64,000 bases of DNA from Adineta ricciae. Taxonomy: Eukaryota; Rotifera; Eurotatoria; Adinetida; Adinetidae. The translations under genes and the position numbers were made by a program. Of the stretch, positions 11,510-24,872 are shown in pieces (within the stretch, counting starts at the first letter, position 1; the number at the start of each line of letters is the position of its first letter). The notes below the pieces were generated by a model. It ran no database searches. It saw only the letters and a list, made by a program, of their open reading frames with translations, and was not told the origin of the DNA. The stretch spans positions 124,001 through 188,000 of the forward strand of contig CAJNOJ010000046.1 of the NCBI GenBank assembly GCA_905250025.1. The letters run 5' to 3'.

Positions 11510-12275
11510 TTACTGAGATGGATAAAGCGCGCCTTCAGGTGGTTGTGGCAATTTGACATTCTCTTTCGATGACATGCTTGATCGAATTTCATTCAAGACT
11601 TGATGAATCGACAAATCTCGATTCCAGTTTCGAAGTGTAGATATGTGTTTTGCATCAACCTAGAAAAGAATATTCCGATTCACAATATATTTGTGTTGTT
11701 CTTTTTTTCTTGAACGGAAAAACTACTTACTGAACCATTCGCTGAAACACCAGTGAGATTGATGCGTGTCTGAAAACGAACTACCGGTGGTTCTTCTGGA
11801 TAACGATCACCACAGTACACTTTTAAAGTATAGATCCGGCCTTCAAAAGGTGTCTAAAACAAAAGCGCGACCGTAGCCACTATATGTTCGTTCAAATTAG
11901 CTGTAGCCTACTCGTGATGGTCCAATAATCATACATACCCACCGGGAAAGAGACATATCATCGTTCGCTTCAAGACCCCATGATACCGAACTAAATATAC
12001 AGATATAAGACGAGAAATGATATACGAAACCTCGAGTTTTTCTTGCTGTTATTTACCCTTCGTGGTGGCCTTTCTGAGCCGCTTCAAGTTCTTCCAATAG
12101 TTTAAAATTACGTGGAACAACTAAAAGAAAAAAAAGCACATACTTCTTCATTTTTACTGCAATCGTTCAATCGAATCAATCATGCAAAACAAAAACCATT
12201 GATTCTCATCTGCACACAATGATTGATGACTGTGAGTATAATCATACCTGTTCGCGACTGACAACTGCTACTCAT
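11510..12275 (-). CDS. UBE2V2: Ubiquitin-conjugating enzyme variant UBE2V/MMS2
   Basis: Catalytically inactive E2 variant that pairs with UBC13 to build K63-linked ubiquitin chains in DNA damage tolerance and signalling. Five exons: 12275-12248, 12120-12057, 11990-11912, 11853-11731 and 11659-11510 (147 aa, normal length). Signature stretches are [59 protein letters not shown] and the C-terminal [14 protein letters not shown]. There is no active-site cysteine at the E2 position, as expected for a UEV. The first coding exon has only 9 codons (MSSSCQSRT). Confidence 0.95.
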
Positions 12276-12691
12276 TGGTTGGCACTACACAAAAATCTAA
12301 AGATATATAGAAAGAAAAGAATAGCTCTTGAGACGGATAGGATATTTTCTTGTTTTTATTTAGTAACTGTTATTCTCTTAAATATCTCAACTATCGAAAT
12401 CATCAGTAAATAAACAATAATCAGTAGTAGATATAGTGTGCGTGTGTGTGTCTGTATCCGTATATGTGCACATGCCTATCCTATTTTTTTCGTTCTGTGG
12501 GTATCTTAGCCAATCGAGAGATCCGACCATGTGGCGACAAAATAGAGGCAGCCAGTTTCAATAATGGCAATCGAGAGAAGACAGAGAGAGCGTCGCGAGG
12601 AGAACCCGCATTTTTCAAAGATTATCTCAAATAAACATATAATCTGACTTATTTTTTTAAAGAAAAAGATATAAAACAATGGAAGAGTTCG

Positions 12692-14549
12692 TCATTGACG
12701 CCAACTCGGGGTTGCACGATGTGCCACATGTAAAATACTTGACGGAGTTGAAACATTTTTCGATTCGTTTCGAGGAGTTTTCCCACGTGCCGTCCATGCT
12801 TGCGTTGGTTCGTATAGATGATGAGGATCATAATCAATGTCTACTTGATATTTTGATGCTTCCAACCGTTCTTGTCGAGCTTGTTCCTCTTGCTTTTGTA
12901 ATTTTTCACGGATCAATCTATCTTCCAAATGATTCATATCCTAGAATAACAATGACTTCACTGTTCCCATACAATACAAGACTTTTACTCGTTCACGAAA
13001 CTTCCGTATAGCAGCAGTAGCTGTTCGTTGCCGAACTTCTTGTTCAAGACGTCGTTGTCTAACCTCTTGTTCATGTTCTATTCGTTCCGTTTCTTCACGT
13101 TCGCGTCGGATTTGTTCAACCAGTTTTCTTTGCTCTTCTTTTTCAGCAAAACGTTTTTCTTCTTCTGCTCGTTTGTTTCTTTCAATTCGTTCTTGCTCTT
13201 CATCTACTTCTCGTTTCCGTAATTCCCGTTCTTGTTTCCACGCAGCGAGTAAGGCTAGTTTTTCTGCACGTTTTCGTTCCTGCTCTTTGATTTGTGTTTT
13301 TTGAATCGTTTCATCAATTTCTTTCAGAGTATTGTGAGCTTGTTCAGCTTCCTGTAAAATCGTTTCTTTCGCTTGCTAAACATAGAAAGTCGCTAATCGT
13401 CAAGTTCATAAGAGAAAAGCAAATTACATCACGTTCTTCTCGCCAACGTTTCAATGCTAAACGACGTTTGTTACTGATGGCTAAAAATTCTTGATACCAG
13501 TCTTCGTGTTCTTCGATTTGATCTCGAGTTTTAGTCGGAAGAAAACCAATACAATCATCAATGAATTTGTCTTGACCCTATTGACAATGAAATCTAGTTG
13601 AGAAGGTTTGAAAGTATGAACGAAACCTTGTATTTATTTCGAATTCGAAGAAATGTTCCATGATCATAATCATCCCAATTACCGGTTGTTCCACCGTGTT
13701 CGAGAAGGAAACGCTTGAAATAGAAACAAGATTAGATTGATATTATACTCAGATATGAATGATTTACATCATAAGCGATGATTTCTGGTAAAAGATTGGA
13801 GTTCGAAGCATCGAATTTTCTTGCAGAACCGGGTGGTGGAACTGAGTCACTTCGTTGTTGACCAGGTCGTTGATTAGACCATATTTCGATTTTATCAGTT
13901 AATGCTTGCACTTCATTAGAAAGTAGACGTTCTTCTGCAATCAGCTCTTCATATCTGATTAACAAATTAAACTCTTTAAATTACTCAGTCGAAGACCATT
14001 TTGAAAGAATTACTTCAATCTCGATGCTTCTTTGGATGTATAGATTGTCTGTTCGATCTCTTCGATTGTATGTCGGATTTTATTCACCACTGGTAATGAG
14101 AATATAATGATGCAGAGATCGAAAAGAGCGAAAAGGGAGTTTACTTGCTAAATCCGGTTTTAAATGACGAACGTCTTTGGAAAATGACCGAATATTTTGA
14201 CTAACACGCTGTAAATGTTGTTGAATTCGACGTTCTAATAAGATGCAAGAGTGTTTTTTTCGTAGAAAGAAGTTGTACTACTTTCAGCATTGAATGCTTG
14301 TTCATGAGCATTTTTGTCGATGACAAGATCATTATACAGCTCACTGAATTCGTTATGACGAGAGACGAATGGCGCATCGACTTCTCGTACTATTTGATGA
14401 AATCTAATTGAAGACAGATATGTAGTTTTTCAAGCTTAGCGAAAGCTCATTTACCGTTTTTGCAATTGACGAGTTGTCACCAGAGCTTCGCGCTCACGTT
14501 CTGTGTTTGGTAGAAGACTTCGTCCTACCGTTTGGTGATTAGTGGCCAT
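12692..14549 (-). CDS. CCDC112: CCDC112-like coiled-coil protein
   Basis: Coiled-coil centriolar-satellite/cilium-associated protein by homology. Nine exons: 14549-14455, 14403-14282, 14234-14145, 14089-14014, 13954-13768, 13713-13627, 13577-13428, 13375-12989 and 12940-12692 (480 aa, similar to human CCDC112). Diagnostic conserved blocks are YEELIAEERLLSNEV, GNWDDYDHGTFLRIRNKYKG, a Lys/Glu/Arg-rich helix of about 130 residues, the motif FRERDMNHLEDRLI, and the C-terminus LYEPTQAWTAR ... ILHVAHRATPSWRQ, which ends essentially as the vertebrate protein does. All introns are 47-59 nt. Confidence 0.9.
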
Positions 14550-15785
14550 TTATTCAGTATAATTGTAGAAAATTTCTTTCACAATTGATTCAGTTCCGAA
14601 GTGTTGACATGGTGACCACTGACATGTGTGTCTGATTGTATGATGAATAAGGAATGATATTCAATGAATGAAGAGAAATAGGATCAATAGATGTCGGTGA
14701 GTGATGAAAGATTTGGTGTGCTGAACGATAGGAAACATAAGAAAAAGTATTTTATCAATTCGAAATAATCTATCAGTCTACTTTTTAAGTAGCTATTGGC
14801 GTGCCGATTAATATATTTGGATGCGTTTCTCCAAATGTATTGTTAGCTTATTCAATGAAAAAGCTAGAGAACCAACTCAAACACTACAGTAGGACTGGAC
14901 TGTCTACCTTTTGCGGCGACGAAATATCGGCTGTAGGGAGCTAATTGAAAAAGATATCCTTAATACTGAGAAGAAAGCTAGCGCATCACAACGAACAGCT
15001 CGATTTGTCCCAACAGTTCATACTATGTGCTACATGACCCTCCTAAAGAAACGTTTTTTGGTGTAATCGTTCTATGATCTACCAGTTGAATATACCGGGC
15101 TCCTCAATACTAAGCTGGACATTGATGAAGAGTCTTAGAAAATGTGTGCAAAAAATTTTTGCGAGCGTAAATACACAAACAATAGGTGGAGATTCGGAAT
15201 GTCATGGCAACACAGATGTAACTTTGTAACATTTATTTATCTGGTGAAGTCTTGATTTCTCATTTCTACTTTACTTATGTGTCTGAAGAAAGTTTAGTTG
15301 TGATTCATACGCTCACTCGTGCTATGCATGAAGTTCTATATTAACTCCGTTTACTTTTGATCATCAATTCAGATTTTTCAGTTTTAGATCGGAACATCAG
15401 ATACAGACACGATTGAACATATCGGCACTATTTACTCGAAGCATCTGTTATGCACTTCTCATATATCTGCGTTCCAGCTTAGCCCGTATAGTCTTCCTTT
15501 CTCATGGAGACTTCTGTTCATTCTTCACATATTTGAATTCTGTTGAAGTATTGGCATTCATATCCTTTCGAAACGATCAGTAGTGATTACTGAGAAAAAT
15601 TTGAGTAAGAAATGAAACATCTCTGCTGTAGTTTTTCTTTCTTTCTTTCTCTTGTACTTGATTCGTTAGTTCGTTTGACTTATACGAGTTAAAACAAGTA
15701 AGGGCTCGACCTCGGCTAAAATCCAATCAATACTGATTCTTATTTTCTTTCATTGCTCGAGCAGCTGTTCATATTTTGTATAAGA
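14550..15785. other. 1.2-kb intergenic region, no gene seen
   Basis: Divergent interval between CCDC112 (minus) and the mutarotase (plus). No open frame, RNA or repeat is convincing. Parts around 14880-15130 look less AT-biased than the flanks, which could reflect a decayed insertion, but nothing is recognisable. Confidence 0.5.
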
Positions 15786-16738
15786 ATGTCTGTCGTAGAA
15801 TTCGAATACAAATCTGGCTTTCCAGGGCTTCGTTTAACACATTCAAATGGCGATGCATCCATAGAACTATTGCTGTATGGTGCACATGTCCTATCTTGGA
15901 CTGTGCAAAATAAACAACTATTGTTTCTCAGGTCAGTTAGCTGTTTTTTCCTTCTAAGCCATTCATTATAGTAATTGTCTACTTCTTCTCATAGTGACAG
16001 AGCGGTTTTTGAACAGGGAAAAGCAATCCGTGGTGGTGTACCTGTTGTATGGCCACAATTTGGGCCAGGTCCCTTGCCTCAACATGGTTTTGCCCGGGTA
16101 AAAACATGGCGTGTTGGAAAAACGAACATCGATGGTGATGTCAGCGTGGACTTAAATCTTGAACATGATGAAGAAACTTTAAAATTATGGCCGCACAAAT
16201 TTCATTTGACTATGACTCTCCGTTTGAGTGAAAAATCCTTCGTTCAAGAGCTAACTGTTAATAATGAAGACAGTGAAGCATTTGAATTTACCACGTTATT
16301 TCATACTTATTTTACTGTTGACGATATAAAAACCACTAAAGTGTAAGCTTATTAAACATAATATCTTATGTGACGTTAATATTTAGATTCGGTTTAAACA
16401 ATGTTACTTATTTGGATAAGGTCGATGGAGGTAAAACGAAAACTGAAACCAATCAATCAATTGAATTCACCGGTGAAACTGATCGTGTCTACAAAGACGG
16501 TGGTAAAAATGGTAATCCACTTTCGATTGATGGTAGAATTCAAATAATCGCCTCGAGTACTATGCCCGATGTTGTCGTATGGAATCCTGGACAAGAAAAA
16601 GCCAAAGGAATGGCTGATGTTGGCGAACATAACTTTCCGAAATACGTTTGTGTCGAAGTTGGTCATGTAAGTGATGCCGTCAAAGTGGGACCAAATCAAT
16701 CGTGGAAAGGAGCACAAGAGATAAAATTACTCCAATAA
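15786..16738 (+). CDS. Glucose-6-phosphate 1-epimerase (hexose-6-phosphate mutarotase)
   Basis: Aldose-1-epimerase superfamily enzyme of the YeaD type, interconverting alpha and beta anomers of hexose 6-phosphates in the cytosol. Three exons, 15786-15931, 15995-16342 and 16387-16738 (281 aa). Family hallmarks are the N-terminal LLLYGAHVLSW, the phosphate/substrate-binding block IRGGVPVVWPQFGP, HGFARVKTW with the conserved His and Arg, LFHTYFTV with a catalytic-type His, and VVWNPGQEKAK followed by YVCVEVGHV with the catalytic-type Glu. The ATG at 15786 gives the conventional N-terminus (MSVVEFEYKSGF). No signal peptide. Confidence 0.9.
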
Positions 16739-16928
16739 GATCCTGTTTACTACATTTTTATGATTTGGCACTGACTTTCAAGATTAGTAACATAGTAGAA
16801 CTATCATTTTCAATAAAAAAAAGCTTTTAATTAAGATATAAGATTCCTTTTTTTATTTCGTAACAGTTATAATAGCCAAGATTTGAAAAAGAAAAAAAAA
16901 ACACTTGAAAGACACTTCACTCTACCAC

Positions 16929-19253
16929 CTATTCATCATCATCATCTTCTTCTTCTTCATCGTCGTCATCATCGTCATCGTCAGATGATTCCCGTTGAAC
17001 TTTTCGACGTTTTGAAATCACTGAAACATAATCGGAGACATCTCATATAAACGGGCAGACGCTGGATAACTTACCTTTACCAGTTTCATCATCGTCATCA
17101 TCTTCGTTACTATCCGGTTCATCCTCTCCTTCATCATCCGAATGTTCCAATTCATATTCAGTTCGAACCAAGCCTTTTTCGTACAAAGTTGATACAAATG
17201 TTATCCTATCTTCGATCGTTGCCAGTGGTAAACTATCAATGCTGACAAAACCTGGATAAGTTGTTGAAAGCATTTCCAATGCAGGTAAAGTTTCTCTATC
17301 GACTCCGAGCGTTGACAATGGTCGGTCATGATAACTTCGTGCATTATCGGTCGTGTAAAAAGCAAGAAGATTGTCTTCGTCGTCTTCAACTTCAGCATTA
17401 TCTTGTTCAACAACACGTAAACAATGACGACGTAACAAACGAACACGTGTGTCAGGTTGAAGTTCGACAACATTACTAACACGATTGAACTCACTATTCC
17501 ATCGTTCACCTTGTTCTTGAATTGTTGTTAATTGTTCTTCAGCAGTTAACATCGGTGGAAGAGCATCGTGTATAAACTTTTGTGCCATACTATCAACGCT
17601 ACTATCCATTTGAATAGGAACACTTTCGCGAAGTAATTCATCAAGTAATCGATGACATGTAGAATGAAATTTAGCACGTTTTTTCATGGATAGTTTTTTT
17701 GTACTATGAATAAGACCAAAATGATTAAGATAACCAACAGGTAATCCTTGACGAAATTTGACATTCGTCTTCATTGCTGATCGTATATAGAAATAAGATC
17801 ACGAGAGGTTATAGATGAAATAGATTTCTTGGAATATCTTACCGTAATCTACTGCTTTTGGTAAAAGTATTTTGAATAAATCACCCCATGTATGTTGTTG
17901 ATAACAGCTAACAGTTAAGTGTAATGAATGAGCATCATCAAGAGTATTTCCTTGATGAATATAACCACGTGGCATATAGAGAAGATCGCCTGCTTCGAGA
18001 ACAACATCGATACATGGTTTGATGCCATTGAGAATATTCTTATCTAAATCACCACTGGATTTTAATGGTAAAACTTCATCGTCATTCAATGGCTTGTAAA
18101 CGCGCCAATGCTTTTTCCCTTCCAATTGCAAAATAAATGCATCGATGTCATCTACATAGCGAACAATAAGAGAATTTATTTGATGAAGTAAAATATATTT
18201 CATTGGACATACCGTAATGCGGCGCAAAGCCTTGGGAACCTGGAGGTGTCAAATATGTGTTTGCACCAACAAGTGAACCGAAATATTCTTGAAGACATGA
18301 TAATAATTTCCAAACAGAAACTGAGTAGGTATGCGGATTCAAAATACGAACAGAACATCCTTCGTTGTATGAATCCCAGACAACAGCTGGACGAGCACGA
18401 CCTAGTTTAACGCAAAAGCCATGCATTAAGGATATCATCAATCATTACGATAGTTTCAAACAAACCTTCTGGATTATGGCGTTCTTTTTTGGCTGTTGCT
18501 GGATTGTAAAAAGTCAGATCAATATTTTCTCCATATTCCAATGTATTTTCTCGAAGAATGTCATCAATATCACTGGTTGAAAATAGTCCACTGTAATAAT
18601 TGGGCTGTTTGCGTGAAATCAGCAATGGTTCTTTTTGCCATGTCCGTTTCATAAATTGTTTCACCGGTATTGGGTCAATTATTAAACCGAAGAGATGTTG
18701 ACCAAGAAGAGTACTATCGTCGATAGGGACATGATCGCGAAGCCAAGCAGAAAATGGTAAATCATCTTCATTCTAAAAAGAAAAGCTATGCACATCGATA
18801 GACATCTGAACTGTGTGGTACTTCATCGTCATCATTATCGTCGTCGTCATCATCATCGTCTTCTTCTTCTTCCTCTTCCATTTCATTTGCTTCTTGTAAC
18901 GCTGCTTTGTTTTTTCGTGTTTGAGAAGATTCAGTGAGAATCACACGACGTTGAGGATGTGGTGTTGGATATGCTGGAGATAAAAACTTCTTTTCGATAT
19001 TTCGTGATTTTTTCATTGTATTTGGATGTTCTACAGATAAATGTGATTTACCATTTGCGTGAGAAGTTGGCATAGTAGGTAGAAGTGATGTCGATCGATT
19101 TTTATTCGGCTGCTTATCTTTTGAATGGCCATTTGTATCGATCGCTGATACGCGCTTGCGTTTACGTGAGGCCGGTAACACAGAATTTGTTTGAGGAGGT
19201 GAGGGTGGAGCCTCTTGAGAATATCGTGCGAACGCTGATAGTGGACCGGACAT
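16929..19253 (-). CDS. RIOX1: NO66/RIOX1 JmjC ribosomal oxygenase
   Basis: Fe(II)/2-oxoglutarate dioxygenase of the nucleolar NO66 family (histidyl hydroxylase of a ribosomal protein, proposed H3 demethylase). Six exons: 19253-18822, 18772-18466, 18401-18213, 18151-17843, 17776-17075 and 17020-16929 (676 aa). A Ser/Pro- and Asp/Glu-rich N-terminus precedes the JmjC domain, which carries the H-x-D iron motif ([16 protein letters not shown]), KKHWRVY and the distal His ([14 protein letters not shown]). It continues into the dimerisation and winged-helix region and ends in an acidic tail. The fifth to sixth residues of GSQGFAPHY start the active site. An acceptor-like TTTTCAG abuts the ATG, 132 nt downstream of the NUP188 stop. 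Confidence 0.92.
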
Positions 19254-19385
19254 CTGAAAAGAGAAATGTTCAAATAATCCGTCTGATATTTATCTGATAC
19301 ATGGTGTTTCTGATTTATTAATAACGTTCTCTATACACAAATCCGTACGAAAAGAAAAAAGGAAATATTTGTTTGCTCTAAATCA

Positions 19386-22300
19386 TTAACTAACAAAGAC
19401 AACTGGATCGACCTGAATGATACGTTTATAAAGTTTCCATATCGACGTGCACACATCTTTCAAATAAGTTGAATTGTTATACTCCGATGCACCAGAGCAG
19501 GTGACATTTGTGCCAACAGAAAATGGTGTATAAGCTTCGCGTGTAACAGATCCAGTTGGATGAGACATATTTGAAACACTCATGACAAGTGATTTGTGAC
19601 TTCCTGGACCACCAACGGTCGCTGGTGTTGGAACATTGACGGATGTTCGCTGAGAATTCGGATCACTACCGCCTCCACTTGCACTGGATGTCCGTTCAGT
19701 TAAATTCAAATTTGAAAATATGTAATCCTGAAATGTAGAGAAAACATAACGTACATAGAGTCATTATGAACAATCGTTGTCAACAAACCAGTTCTAATGA
19801 TAACGTTTGTTTCATCATGTTTTTTTGTGTTTCGGTTAACAGTGTAGATCGCATGAATAATGGTACTTGTGAAAGAATTAAACTGAGTAGATGTTCAAGT
19901 GCAAGCACAAGAAAAGGTCTACAACAAGAAAAAGTTTTCGTCTCGAAATTATCCCTATCAACATACTAACCTATGTTGTACTAATCGTTCAAGGTCGCTT
20001 TCCTTGATGCGAGCTGGTCGTGGCGAATTACTTTTGATTAGACTGAACTAAAATGTTAATCGAATGCTTAGAGATCTATTGTTCATTCTAAACATACTCG
20101 CTCCATTTGAGTGACAATATATTGAGCACCTGTCAGCCAAGTACCAAATGACGGCGCTGTTCGTCGTTCTAATGTTGGGGTGTTGAATAATGGTTCGACA
20201 AGATATTTGAATGAATCATAATCAATGGTTTGTTTATAGAGAAGCGATTCGTTCAAATCATTCAATGGAATTGTACACGGACGAAGTGCCCAACAGCACG
20301 TGCATAGAAGTCGCAATAATCTAAGGAGATCATGACGAATTGGGAATAGAAAAGGTGGATTGAAAGTCTTACCCGACTTGGATTTGTTCAAATTCAGGTG
20401 TTTGAGAACTTGCTGGTTGGGCAGAGGCAGCTGCGACTTGTTGACGAACATTAACTAAACGTGGTTTCGGTGTACCCTCACCGGGTGTTACCGGAAGAAC
20501 ACTAGCAGGCGAAGATGATGTTGATTGATTGAAGAGTGCCGAGCTTGGTCGTAACAATGAACGTTGAGACAAATGAGAATGATCAATAATTGTCGATTGA
20601 GAGAGAGAATAGTCCGGAACAATATTTTCTTGATTTTCTAATTCGGATCGATATGCACAACGAACTTTTTTCTAATCAAATGCATTTCTATATATCGAAA
20701 GGTCAGTTTATATCAGTAACTCACTGTTAACATGTTATGTACAAGAGCAGAATGAAGGAGAAGATTGATCGAATCATGAAGAAGATAATTGACTGCAGCC
20801 TAAACAACAATTATAGTTCTTTTTGATTGTGAAATGCAAAATTATTTTACAATGCAAATAGACGCTTCTTTGTGATGTTTACTCATTAACTGGTTATAAA
20901 ATTGAGTTAAACATGCAAAAAATTGGCAGCATACATCGGCGTTATCCAATGATGGTAATGAAAACTCTCTTGTTACATTATGGAAACTCTATAAATAAAG
21001 AGAGGAGTCGATGGAATCAAAGATATCTCTAGAATTTACCTCAACAATATATTCACTACATGCTGCAAAGACATCAGACGCATTGTTAAAATGTCGATTA
21101 TCTCCATGAACAGATTCCTCATGAATCAAACGGATATTCAATAAAAGATATAGACGAATGACTTTCGACCAGTTTGTTTGAGAGGTTGGCTAGAAAAATT
21201 CGATATTTAACTTCAATGGCATCGAGGTTTATATTTACATCTTCGTTTGCACTACTGATTTGTTGTTGAATTATAAACCGAAATGTATGTAGAGTTCGTG
21301 GAATGATATTCATTGTATGAAACCATTCAACACTATCGTCCTTTTTGGTTAAATCATATAGAAAACTGACGATGGTGTAACAAACACGAAAATTATCTCG
21401 TTCCTAAGAAAAGAATACGATGGATTCTTTTTAAGAATAAGACAACAGTCTTACTTGGGAAACTTTATGAAATAGATCGATGACATTCGAGACTGTCCGT
21501 TCCTGTTTGATATTAACAGATAAGGTCTTTGATTCTTCTCTTGATGTAAAAATCGATAAGAGATGAAATGTATGTACAAGTGCCTAAGGAAACAAAATTG
21601 AACAATGATTCTACCGTGAAAATCGAATATTAACGTACTTTGACAGCACATTTATATTGAGGTGTGGTCGATGGATGTACATCGATAATATCATTGCAAT
21701 AATCGACGAAATCTAGTAGATGACTTAACACAGTTGAATATCGGGTTAAGTCGTCCTGTTGTTGATCAATATCTACGTAAGGCAAATTGTCGAAATCGAA
21801 ATGAATGATGAACTGCTATTCTACCTGGTGTATGCTCGAGAAATATCTGAATTAAAAGAACTAGTGCATCCAAATAACAATATTTCACATAGATCGAAAC
21901 ATATTCTGGTGCGAGAATACAAGTAGCCAATTTAATATAAGTCGGTAGAATAGTTAATGGTGGTTGAGCTTTCTCACTACGAATGACAACCGATGAATTA
22001 TGAATGTACTGAAAACAGATTTACTTTTTCCATTTGATATTTGCATTGATTGTTAAGTTTAAACACATCACAGCGATTTTCATACATGTCGAATCATTCC
22101 GAGTGAGAACGAGTTGAACAATCGATGCCAATTCTTCGAGCCATGTTTCACCACCTGGAAGAATCTTGCGAATACGATCATTCTATTAGATAAGAGAAAC
22201 AAATGAGAGGTTCATTGACATCGATTATACGTACGTTCAAACAAAGTAATGCTTTGGTAAAATAAATGATCGAAGAGAAGAAAGCAAATGATAACGATTG

Positions 22301-24634
22301 TTCGTTTAACACTTCGTCTTCGATGTTTGATTGAAAAAATGTTCGACAAGCTTTTATCCAATGAAGAAGGCAATTATTGGTAATTAATTGATTCAATATG
22401 TCGTAAAAATCATTTCCTGTTTGATCTCTAAACCCGAAAATTATTCTTTTTATTTACTTCGCGAACAGGTCGAATCTTACGTTGTGTAATTTAATAGATG
22501 TTGAGTTAGTAAACGAAATGATGTGGAAACAGCTCGTTTGTCTCCCGTGTCCATTAACTTTATTGATACACTTGTATTCGTAATCGGAGCAGAGATATTC
22601 TTCCAAAAATCATTTCTATGAAAAGAAGACATTGAACTTCAGATCAAAATCGAGCTCATCTTTTACATTTTAACAAAGTAATCTACAAGTAATTGAGTAT
22701 GTTGTTCCCAGAATTGTGTAATGAATGTGACAGTTAATATAAATAGATCAGTCGCAGCTACCTCACTAGTATTCTAAACGATAGATAAACAAAGCGAATG
22801 TTTTTCTAAATCTTCGTATGCTTACTTGTGCACTCCATCGAAGTAATTCAACAATGGGCTGTAAGATTGTTGAATTACCAAACGTAGCGGTTGCGGACGT
22901 GTTCAAATCACATAGATATCCAAGTAATGCTGGTTGAGAGTTGACACAAACGATTAAAAAGTCCAAAATAGCCATCGTCAGATCTGGAGACTAATATTCA
23001 AACGAAAAAAAAACACCGTTAAATACTGTTTGTGTCTGTTTTTAGTCTTTACTTTTCGATCTTTAATGTTCTGTATGATAAATGTTCGAAATCGTTCAAT
23101 GTTTGTTTCTAACAAGATCGAAAGTCCAGGTGTGATCTAAATCGACAACGATCTCGTCAATAGATCTGATTTAAAAGTTGGAACTTACTTTTGCTAAACT
23201 TGTCAAACATCGAAGGCAGATTGGCGCTTTGACGTCGTTGATATGTTGAAGTAGAAAATCAATGCACACTTTGATTAGAACCTTCGATGCGAATGGATTA
23301 GTTGTTGAGTGTAAATTGTGATTGAAATTCTCGACCTGATAATCAATCAATGAAGAAATAATTGACATCGCATTTTGTAAACAGGATTGATACGATGCTC
23401 GATTGGTTGGATCGGACAACCTAGAACACGAAATTTATGCACAAATAGCGAATTTGATTGTGGAAGTTACGAAGTATCATTGTCAGATGGCATTGCACAT
23501 TGAATTAATGCTTGACTAACAGATGGATGTTGTAACCAACCGAAAATAAAGATTGGTGATCTAGAAAACAATCGAATTCGTTTTCAATACGAGAAAAGGT
23601 AAAGATGTACCTGTTTGATTCGTTATCATTGGATGGTTTTATTGTTGAAGCTAAGCATCGGATGATAACTTTCCAGATTATTTTCAAACATTGCTCTCGA
23701 ATCGGCAACCATCGTTTGATTTTGATTGATTTGGACAAGGTAGAAAAAAGTATATGGAAAAGAATCGCACGGAAACGTTCCGTTGTTTCACAAACCTATT
23801 TTCATCGAAACAAAACAATTCATGGCTGGAAATCAGTGTGAAAACATACATGAATAGTTTCTCTTGTTACATCAAGTAACGCAAGAAAAACTGGGATCCA
23901 TTCATCGGCGTATTGATTTTCACTGCACAAGATTTCTAATCGACCCCAGTATGCACTATCAAGTTCCGGTAGTCTATTTAGAAAGAGTGATTAACTAGTA
24001 TTTTCAACCATTGGTTGAAATTTACCGTGCGGAAGGATCGAGTTCGCTAGGTACGATGGCAGTTTTATCGACAAATGATGGAAATAAGTCCGAGTCAAGA
24101 AATAGAATAGTTAGACCTAAACGAAACAAAATGATGAAGAGCAAACGTACAGTTTTGGATTTACTTTGAACATGTTTCATTGTTTTAAATGCTTCGATTA
24201 ACACATGAGATGGAATGACATTCATTTTACATAAGCTACAAGAAAGAGTTTACACAAATAAATATCATCTCTTGTCAAATACCCTGGTAGAAGATAGACT
24301 ATTCTTAATAGAATATCATTAAATCGATCGTAATATTCAGGACGAATGAGGATCAATGTTGATATACAATCGATAATCGCCAAAGTTTTGGTAAACATTG
24401 TCAAAACGTTTGGATTTGTTTCGTCGACTATTGAAAAGTATTTTTCATAGTCAAATAAACGAGAGTCTCCAGTGAAATGCTCACCTCGATCTTGTTTTCG
24501 GACATAGGCAAGTGCTTGGTCGAGTACAAGCAAAAGTAATGCTTGAGGATCATACTTTGTTGGCCAAACGATGAATTGTTGATTGAAATTAGTTCGAATA
24601 AATCCTCTTGTATCTTCCTGTATAGTAACTAGTC
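19386..24634 (-). CDS. NUP188: Nucleoporin NUP188, 5'-truncated copy
   Basis: Large alpha-helical scaffold nucleoporin of the inner ring of the nuclear pore. Many exons separated by about 50-nt introns run from 24634 to the stop at 19386-19388. Recognition rests on blocks that match vertebrate NUP188 in order: a stretch resembling its SH3-like insertion (GLVTIQEDTRGFIRTNF, 24.6 kb), ISIKIKRWLPIREQCLKI-type helices near 23.7 kb, AILDFLIVCVNSQPALLGYL near 22.9 kb, and PLFNTPTLERRTAPSFGTWL near 20.1 kb in the C-terminal region. The first exon starts at a splice acceptor, has no ATG, and corresponds to roughly residue 530 of the human protein, so the N-terminal third is not found in the window. 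Individual exon ends were not all resolved. Confidence 0.8.
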
Positions 24635-24872
24635 CTACAAATGTTCAAATGAGAAAGCGCTTTTCAACTCGGAATTTGTTTTTTCTCAAACATTTCTATT
24701 CATATTAAGAACAAACAAGATAGACGCTTTTTTGCTTATCACATTGGTGATGATCGTATAAATGATACAAGTGCCAGCGCACAATAATAATGGATTGTTT
24801 CGAAGAAAGAACTACTCGAAATCTCATGTAAGTTGACATCAAATTACTCTCGTTTTTTTTTGTAAGATATGA

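Noticed and set aside
18773-18803. A 31-nt intron in NO66 using a gtctat donor
   Set aside because: Shorter than any other intron here; a gtacca donor upstream gives a 49-nt intron in the same frame.
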